Source: Clostridiales bacterium (GTDB taxonomy: Bacteria > Bacillota > Clostridia > Lachnospirales > Lachnospiraceae). Taken from it: a DNA stretch of 64,000 bases. Below the pieces are notes generated by a model. It worked only from the letters and a program-made list of their open reading frames with translations, did not search any database and was not told where the DNA came from. Positions 58,029 to 64,000 of the stretch are shown here, in pieces. The DNA is taken from assembly GCA_018365455.1 (NCBI GenBank), contig JAGZJZ010000002.1, forward strand, positions 142,788 to 206,787. The letters run 5' to 3'. Position 1 is the first letter of the stretch, and each line of letters begins with the position of its first letter. The position numbers and the translations under genes are program-made.

Positions 58029-59480
58029 ATGATGAAGTATTTGCAAAGGTTAGGCAAATCATTAATGCTTCCGGTAGCCTGTTTACCGGCAGCGGGTATC
58101 CTTATGGGTATCGGTTATTGGATCAGTCCGGCTGTTATGTCAGGACAGGGAGATCCAAATGTAATTGCATTCTTTCTGGTAAAAGCAGGAGGTGCACTGA
58201 TTGACAATATGGCAATCTTATTTGCCATTGGTGTTGCGCTTGGTATGGCGGATGATAATGATGGTACGGCGGCGCTTGCCGGTATCGTATCCTGGCTGAT
58301 GGTCCAGATGATTCTGTCTCCGGCAGTTGTTGCAGTTTTAAGCGGTATAGACGTTGCAGCCGTGAATCCGGCGTTTGGTAAGATCAATAACCAGGCAATC
58401 GGTATTCTGTGCGGTTTAATTGGAGCTTCCTGCTACAATAGATTTAAGAACACCAAGTTACCGGATGCTTTGGCTTTCTTCAGTGGAAAACGGTGTGTAT
58501 CCATTGTAACAGCGGTAATCTCTTTGGTTGCATGTTTGATCCTGTTCTTTATATGGCCGATCGTATACTCCGGATTAGTAGCATTTGGTGAATCAATCCT
58601 GGGACTGGGACCAATTGGCGCAGGTATCTATGGATTCTTCAACCGGCTTTTAATTCCGTTTGGACTGCATCATGCGTTAAATTCCGTATTCTGGTTTGAC
58701 GTTGCAGGCATTAATGATTTATTCAAGTTTTGGGGAACCGTTGACGGAGCCGTATACGGACAGACTGGTATGTATATGTCAGGCTTCTTCCCATTCATGA
58801 TGTTCGGTCTTCCGGCAGCAGCTCTGGCGATGTACCATACAGCGAAGCCAAGTAAAAAGAAAACAGCTTACGGTTTATTGTTCGCAGCAGCACTCTGTGC
58901 ATTCTTTACCGGCGTAACAGAACCTCTGGAATTTGCATTTATGTTCCTGGCTCCTGGATTATACCTTGTACATGCGCTTTTAGCAGGTATTTGTATGTTT
59001 GTAGTGGCAATGCTCCCTGTTCGTTCCGGATTCTGGTTCAGCGGCGGATTTGTAGACTGGTTATTAAGTATCAAAGCTCCAATGGCTGAAAATCCATGGC
59101 TGATCATTCCGATTGGTATTGTGGTAGGTGTGATCTATTACGTAATCTTCCGTTTCGTAATCAAGAAATTTAACTTAAAGACTCCGGGCCGTGAAGATGA
59201 TGATGTGGAAGAAGCAGAGGTTACACTTTCCAATAATGACTTTACCCAGGTAGCGAAAATTGTTCTGGAAGGCCTTGGCGGAAAAGACAATATTACCAGT
59301 ATTGATAACTGTATCACAAGGTTGAGACTGGAAATCAAGGACTATACTTTAGTAAATGAAAAGAAAATTAAGTCCGCAGGAGTGGCAGGGGTCATCAGAC
59401 CGGGAAAAACAAGCGTTCAGGTTATTATCGGACCAAAAGTTCAGTTTGTGGCAGATGAGTTCAAAATACTGTGCAAATAG
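58029..59480 (+). CDS. PTS EIICB, glucose/N-acetylglucosamine family
   Basis: 483-residue membrane permease. EIIC (about 1-385) has the MKYLQRLGKSLMLPVACLPAAGILMGIGYW start and the GVTEPLEFAFMF sugar-binding loop. EIIB (about 405-483) has the phospho-cysteine in DNCITRLRLEI. ATG 58029 lies 10 bases after AAGGAG. It belongs to the PtsG/NagE group; because a hexosaminidase behind the same type of RAT follows, N-acetylglucosamine is the more likely substrate. No EIIA is fused, in agreement with the separate crr gene. Confidence 0.9.
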   Translation: MMKYLQRLGKSLMLPVACLPAAGILMGIGYWISPAVMSGQGDPNVIAFFLVKAGGALIDNMAILFAIGVALGMADDNDGTAALAGIVSWLMVQMILSPAVVAVLSGIDVAAVNPAFGKINNQAIGILCGLIGASCYNRFKNTKLPDALAFFSGKRCVSIVTAVISLVACLILFFIWPIVYSGLVAFGESILGLGPIGAGIYGFFNRLLIPFGLHHALNSVFWFDVAGINDLFKFWGTVDGAVYGQTGMYMSGFFPFMMFGLPAAALAMYHTAKPSKKKTAYGLLFAAALCAFFTGVTEPLEFAFMFLAPGLYLVHALLAGICMFVVAMLPVRSGFWFSGGFVDWLLSIKAPMAENPWLIIPIGIVVGVIYYVIFRFVIKKFNLKTPGREDDDVEEAEVTLSNNDFTQVAKIVLEGLGGKDNITSIDNCITRLRLEIKDYTLVNEKKIKSAGVAGVIRPGKTSVQVIIGPKVQFVADEFKILCK

Positions 59481-59522
59481 AAGATTTTTCAGTAATATAG
59501 ATTTCACAATTGCATAAACAGT

Positions 59523-59597
59523 GGATTGTTACTGGTAATGCAGGCAAAACCAAATCTTAAGTAAAATAAATTTTATACTTAGGGTTTGGTTTTTTTG
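59523..59597 (+). promoter_or_regulatory. RAT antiterminator and overlapping terminator 2
   Basis: A second RAT (59523-59551), matching the first at nearly all conserved positions, overlaps a terminator whose stem pairs AAAACCAAA with TTTGGTTTT (about 59546-59554 with 59584-59593) and has inner TAAGTA/TACTTA pairing, followed by T. No separate promoter is evident between EIICB and this site, so it may control read-through into the GH20 gene. Confidence 0.92.
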
Positions 59598-59677
59598 TTC
59601 CAGAGCAAATTTTAAAATTGCTGTAACACGAAATAATAGGGTGAGAGCCTGTATCAATGTAGAAAGGGAGAAAAAGA

Positions 59678-62600
59678 ATGTGGAAAAAGAAATTGGTACA
59701 CAGAGGAATGTCAATGTTTTTAGCGGGTATGTTAATGGCGGCACCGCCGGTGAATGCTTTAGCGGCTAATCAGGAAAGTCCGGTTTCCGAAGACGCTGCA
59801 GTGGAATCCCATAACACAGCACGGAGTGCAGATGCCATCGGGGAGCCAAAAGCAAATGGGAATCTGCCGGAAACAGAATCCAGGCACCAGACGGACAGGG
59901 AAGCGTTAACGAAGGGGGATGCACAGACAGAGCGTGAAGCATTAACGGAAGGTGATTCCAAATCGGAAGAGGATTCCAAAACAGAAGGAGAAGCAAAAAC
60001 AGAGGGTGAAACAACAACAGAAGCTGAAACTAAAACAGAAGGTGAGATAACAACAGAAGAGGAAACCAAAACAGAGGGTGAAACTAAAGCTAAAGATATA
60101 TCAAACGCGGAAGATAAAACGCTGGAAGAAGGAAAAGCAGACGAACAGTCAGCAAATAAAAAAGCAGGACTTCAGAATCTGGCACTGAATACAAAAGCGG
60201 CATCCAGCGGAAATGAAACAGCAGATTTTCCGGCAAATAAAGCAAATGACGGCAGCCTGAGTACACGCTGGTCCAGCACCACCACAAATGGGCAGAAATG
60301 GCTAAGCTTTGACCTGGGGGAGGTTAAAACCATTGGTTCTGTAGTAGTGGAATGGGAGCGGTTAAATGCTACCAGGTACAGTATCCAGAAATCAGACAAC
60401 GGAACAGACTGGACGAATATAAAAGAGTTCACAAAACTGCCCGGCAAATTCCGGGATATCATTAACTTTGATACGAAAGTAGAGACAAAACACCTGCGTC
60501 TTTTGATTGACCAGTTTAATGCAGAGGGGGCTAACAGAGATGGTCAGGTAATTACCTGGAATAATGTATCCGTCATGGAATTTGAAGCGTATGCCGAGCC
60601 GCTTCCGGATGAAACACCGGTTGTACCTGTGTATAATCCTGATACAAACCGGGTGGAAATTCCCGACAAAGAAGGCTTTACCATTACCAGCAACGGAGCG
60701 GATCTGGAGCAGATTGTGGCAGATGACCTGACAGTACATAAGCCCCTGACTGCAAAAGATGTAAAACTTGCCCTGAAAATGAAGAATAACCTGACCGGTG
60801 GTGAAACACTGACCGAAGAATATACCATCAGTATCCCGGGATTGCATGACAACAGCACTGGAAATGAAAAGCCGCAGGTCATTCCTGAGATCACCGAATG
60901 GTACAGCGACAGTACAGAGAGCTTTACGCTGGCTGATCATGCAAGGATTGTCATTGCGTCAGAGGAACTTGCTTCCATAGCCACGGAATTCCAGAAAGAT
61001 CTGGAGGATATAACCGGTAAAAAATTGGAGGTAGTGACAGGCGGGCAGCCGGCAGCAGGTGATTTTTATTTCCGGCTTGGCAGTGAAGACACCATGATGG
61101 GGGATGAAGGGTATCACCTGGTAATCGGTGAATCCGTTCTGGTAGATGCCATTCATACTACGGGGGCTTATTGGTCAACCAGAACCATTCTTCAGGCGTT
61201 GAAGTTAAGCAGCGGCGGAAATACACTGCCCTGTGGAGAGGCCCGGGATTATCCCAAATACAAGGTGCGGGGATTCGTATACGATGTGGGGCGAAAACCG
61301 GTATCCATGGACATGCTGCAGGACATTGTAAAAAATATGTCATGGTACAAAATGAATGATTTCCAGGTACATCTAAGCGATAATTACATCTTCCTGGAGG
61401 ACTACAAGAACAGCAGTGATCCGGACCCGGCAGATGCATATGACGCTTACAGCGGTTTCCGTTTAGAGTCATCCATTGCAAATGAGGAAGGCAGAACCCT
61501 GGCATCCGATGATTATCACTATTCCAAACAGGAGTTTCAGGAGTTTATTCAGAATTCCAGAAATTATGGTGTCAATATTGTACCGGAACTGGATGTACCG
61601 GCACATGCTATGGGTATCACAGAAGTATTCCCGGAATATGCGGTGAATGGATGGAATCCACGTATGCCAAATCGTTCCGTAGTAGATCATCTGGATATAT
61701 CGAAACAGGAAGTAATTGATTTTACAGAAGGAATCTTTGACGATTATACCAAAGACGGCACATTTGATTCCCAGACGGTAGTCCATGTGGGGGCAGATGA
61801 ATTTGAAGCAGGTACGACCGCATACAGAAACCTGCTGAACCAGCTGATTCCCCATGTGAAAAAAACCAATACCGTTCGTTTCTGGGGAGGACTTACCTGG
61901 TTAAAAGACAATCCGGTTACACAGATTATACCGGAGGCAGTAGAAGATGTGCAGATCAATCTCTGGGCAAGATCCTGGGCAGACGGAAAAGAAATGTATG
62001 ATATGGGATATGACCTGATTAATACCCAGGATGAATATCTGTATATGGTACCCAGCGGAAACGGCAGCCGGGGGGCATACGGGGATTATCTGAATAAGAA
62101 TTCCATATTTAATGAGTTTTCGCCGAACCGGGTAGCGGTTAAAGGCGGTTTCACCACAATTCCAGCCGGAGACAAGCAGATGTTAGGAGCCGCTTATGCT
62201 ATATGGAATGACAATATAGACAAAAGGGCAACCGGAATGACGGAAGCAGATGAATTCAAACGATTCTTCGATTCCCTTGCTCTGATGTCTGAAAAATGCT
62301 GGGCAAACGGCAAGGAAAAGGGCAGCGTTGCCAGCATTGATGCATTGGCATCCCGGATATCCACAGCACCTAATACCAACCCCTATTCCACAGAAACAGA
62401 TGTAGACGGCGTCTATGCAGAGTATAATTTTGACGGCGGCATAGGAGATGACAGCAGTGCCAATGGAAGAAACCTGACCGATCTGGTAAATGTAGGACAG
62501 GCTGAAAACTTAAATGGCAGTATGTTAAAAATAAGCGGCGGTGAGAGTTATGCAGCCACTCCGGTTGAACAGCTGGGCTCAGACGGAAATATGCTTTCCT

Positions 62601-64000
62601 TTACCCTTAAAATGGATGAAGTAAAGCCCGGTCAGATTCTATTCGAAGAAGATTCACCATACGGTACACATGATATCCGTATTCTGGAGAACAACAAACT
62701 GGGATATACCCAGGAATTGTACGAATATGAATTCAACTTTGTTCCGGAAGCCGGAAAAACCTATCATCTGATTCTGCGTGTAACTCCTCAGAAGACAGAT
62801 CTGTATGTAAATGGGACATTTAATTCCTCGGCAAAAGGTTCTTTCACCAATAAAGGACTGGTGAAGAAGACCAATATTTCAAGCAGTTCGTTTGTGCTTC
62901 CTCTTGAAAGAATTGGTTCCAAAACAAATGCATTTAAAGGGTACATTGATAATGTCAGCGTAACTAAGAGCTATGATATAAACGATCCTTCCCAAATTCC
63001 AACCAGTGGCTGGACCGTATCCTCTGACAATGAGCAGGCATTGACATCGGATGGGAATGAAGGACCTGTATCACTGGCATTTGATGGTAATCCGAGAACA
63101 ATCTGGCATACCCAGTATTCGCCGTCCATGAAAAATCTGCCGGCAACCATTACCATTGATATGAATCAGGTAAACCGTATTCATGAATTTGTATATCTGC
63201 CCCGTCAAAGTGGAGGAATAAACGGTATTGTAACCGGATACGAGATAAAGGTAAGCCTGGACGGAAGCAATTATGAGGTGGTTGCAAACGGAACACTGCC
63301 GTCTGACAGTAACTCCAAAACCATATCCTTTGATCCGGTGGATGCCAGATACGTACAATTTAAGGTTACTTCAGGTGAAGGCGGCTTTGGTTCGGCAGCG
63401 GAAATCAATTTGAATCAGCCGGATTCAAAGGGAGAACTTCGGGCACTGCTGACGGATGTATCCGGGATCCTGCGCGGGAAATATACCCAGGAGAGCTGGA
63501 ATGCATTTAAATCGGCATACGATGTAGCGATGGGAATAATGAACAATCCAGACACCTCAGAAGCAGAAATCACACAGGCTGTCGCTGACTTACAGAATGC
63601 ATTGGCGGCGTTAGAGGAAAAAGATCCCCAGCCTGCAGTAGACAAAACCGCCCTGCAGAAACTTTATAACGAAAATAAAGATAAAGTCCAGGGAGATTAT
63701 ACAGATGAAAGCTTCCGTGCATTTAAGGATGCGTTGTCAAAAGCAAAGAATGTACTGGATAATCAAAAGGCATCTCAGGAAGAGGTAAATAAGGCTGCCG
63801 CTGACTTACAGAATGCATTGGCGGCATTAAAGAAAAAAGATCCCAAGCCGGTGGTAAATAAAACAGCGCTGCAAAATCTTTACCAAACCTGTAAGAATTT
63901 AAAGGCTTCTGATTACACCAGCAATTCCTGGAAGAAATTCTCCGGTGCACTGGCGACCGCAGCAAATGTAATAAATGACCAGAAAGCAACGCAGGCAACT
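59678..64000 (+). CDS. Large secreted GH20 beta-N-acetylhexosaminidase, 3' partial
   Basis: At least 1441 codons, open to the window end. A signal peptide (1-29, ending ALA) is followed by an acidic Thr/Glu-rich repeat linker (about 65-150), an F5/8-type carbohydrate-binding domain (about 165-305), a GH20b domain (about 400-510), and the GH20 barrel (about 525-880) with the catalytic pair Asp707-Glu708 in HVGADEFE. A LamG-like domain (about 912-1095), a second F5/8 domain (about 1110-1245) and FIVAR repeats from about 1252 complete the visible part. It should release N-acetylhexosamine from host glycans such as mucin or milk sugars outside the cell. AAAGGGAG precedes the ATG. Controlled by RAT 2. 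A wall anchor is expected beyond the window. Confidence 0.93.
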   Translation, partial: MWKKKLVHRGMSMFLAGMLMAAPPVNALAANQESPVSEDAAVESHNTARSADAIGEPKANGNLPETESRHQTDREALTKGDAQTEREALTEGDSKSEEDSKTEGEAKTEGETTTEAETKTEGEITTEEETKTEGETKAKDISNAEDKTLEEGKADEQSANKKAGLQNLALNTKAASSGNETADFPANKANDGSLSTRWSSTTTNGQKWLSFDLGEVKTIGSVVVEWERLNATRYSIQKSDNGTDWTNIKEFTKLPGKFRDIINFDTKVETKHLRLLIDQFNAEGANRDGQVITWNNVSVMEFEAYAEPLPDETPVVPVYNPDTNRVEIPDKEGFTITSNGADLEQIVADDLTVHKPLTAKDVKLALKMKNNLTGGETLTEEYTISIPGLHDNSTGNEKPQVIPEITEWYSDSTESFTLADHARIVIASEELASIATEFQKDLEDITGKKLEVVTGGQPAAGDFYFRLGSEDTMMGDEGYHLVIGESVLVDAIHTTGAYWSTRTILQALKLSSGGNTLPCGEARDYPKYKVRGFVYDVGRKPVSMDMLQDIVKNMSWYKMNDFQVHLSDNYIFLEDYKNSSDPDPADAYDAYSGFRLESSIANEEGRTLASDDYHYSKQEFQEFIQNSRNYGVNIVPELDVPAHAMGITEVFPEYAVNGWNPRMPNRSVVDHLDISKQEVIDFTEGIFDDYTKDGTFDSQTVVHVGADEFEAGTTAYRNLLNQLIPHVKKTNTVRFWGGLTWLKDNPVTQIIPEAVEDVQINLWARSWADGKEMYDMGYDLINTQDEYLYMVPSGNGSRGAYGDYLNKNSIFNEFSPNRVAVKGGFTTIPAGDKQMLGAAYAIWNDNIDKRATGMTEADEFKRFFDSLALMSEKCWANGKEKGSVASIDALASRISTAPNTNPYSTETDVDGVYAEYNFDGGIGDDSSANGRNLTDLVNVGQAENLNGSMLKISGGESYAATPVEQLGSDGNMLSFTLKMDEVKPGQILFEEDSPYGTHDIRILENNKLGYTQELYEYEFNFVPEAGKTYHLILRVTPQKTDLYVNGTFNSSAKGSFTNKGLVKKTNISSSSFVLPLERIGSKTNAFKGYIDNVSVTKSYDINDPSQIPTSGWTVSSDNEQALTSDGNEGPVSLAFDGNPRTIWHTQYSPSMKNLPATITIDMNQVNRIHEFVYLPRQSGGINGIVTGYEIKVSLDGSNYEVVANGTLPSDSNSKTISFDPVDARYVQFKVTSGEGGFGSAAEINLNQPDSKGELRALLTDVSGILRGKYTQESWNAFKSAYDVAMGIMNNPDTSEAEITQAVADLQNALAALEEKDPQPAVDKTALQKLYNENKDKVQGDYTDESFRAFKDALSKAKNVLDNQKASQEEVNKAAADLQNALAALKKKDPKPVVNKTALQNLYQTCKNLKASDYTSNSWKKFSGALATAANVINDQKATQAT
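63583..63825 (+). repeat. FIVAR-encoding direct repeats in the GH20 gene
   Basis: A 27-base segment is identical at 63583-63609 and 63799-63825, offset 216 bases, within successive FIVAR units (AADLQNALAAL-type ends). A third unit begins near 63860. This reflects recent internal duplication. Confidence 0.8.

Overview
The window looks like a chromosomal segment of a gut-type Lachnospiraceae bacterium (Bacillota, Clostridia). The evidence is moderate to low GC content, strong AGGAGG ribosome-binding sites, the Firmicutes order of the S10-spc-alpha ribosomal genes with a KOW protein between map and infA, a zinc-type S14, LicT-type antitermination, and dense carbohydrate-uptake gene sets. No tRNA, rRNA gene, CRISPR array or complete insertion sequence was seen. 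Genus assignment is inference only.

Layout. 1-2.6 kb: the 3' part of a sodium/proline-type symporter and a degenerate Rpn-family nuclease gene. 2.7-19.7 kb: the complete ribosomal superoperon rpsJ to rplQ, with secY, adk, map, a KOW protein, infA and rpoA. It starts at a near-consensus promoter, contains one clear internal promoter before rpmJ, ends at a strong terminator, and has at least six gaps rich in RNA hairpins. 19.7-24.6 kb: a sucrose operon (ScrR-like repressor, PTS EIIBCA, sucrose-6-phosphate hydrolase) with three copies of a putative repressor box. 24.7-26.4 kb (minus): two small membrane proteins with an XRE regulator, then an SGNH hydrolase. 26.7-29.1 kb: two tandem secreted C39-like cysteine-protease homologues with cell-wall-binding repeats. 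29.2-35.3 kb: pyrC with a structured upstream region, a second structured gap, an intact Rpn-family nuclease, aroE, an aldo/keto reductase and a TetR regulator. 35.4-38.1 kb: a two-gene drug-efflux-type ABC exporter and a chorismate mutase-shikimate kinase fusion. 38.3-41.5 kb: an AraC/GyrI-like regulator, pdxS-pdxT and a DUF2000 protein.

41.6-46.8 kb: an ABC exporter (ATPase plus two permeases) in one operon with an 824-residue MalT-like LuxR regulator. 47.0-48.4 kb: an AbiEi-like regulator overlapping a DinD homologue, behind its own promoter and palindromic operator. 48.5-49.3 kb: a nitrilase-family amidase. 49.7-56.1 kb: a sugar ABC importer without ATPase, a LacI regulator and a GH42 beta-galactosidase. 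56.2-64 kb: a LicT antiterminator with EIIA, HPr and EIICB, then a very large secreted GH20 hexosaminidase running off the window. The last two units each begin with a ribonucleic antiterminator (RAT) and terminator, so one LicT protein probably couples extracellular hexosamine release to PTS uptake.

Main candidates for something new are the AbiEi-like/DinD pair, the two unassigned structured intergenic regions around pyrC, the duplicated leader before rpsM, and a promoter-operator module present three times before two different sugar operons. All functional statements rest on reading the sequence and family knowledge; no database search or folding program was run.
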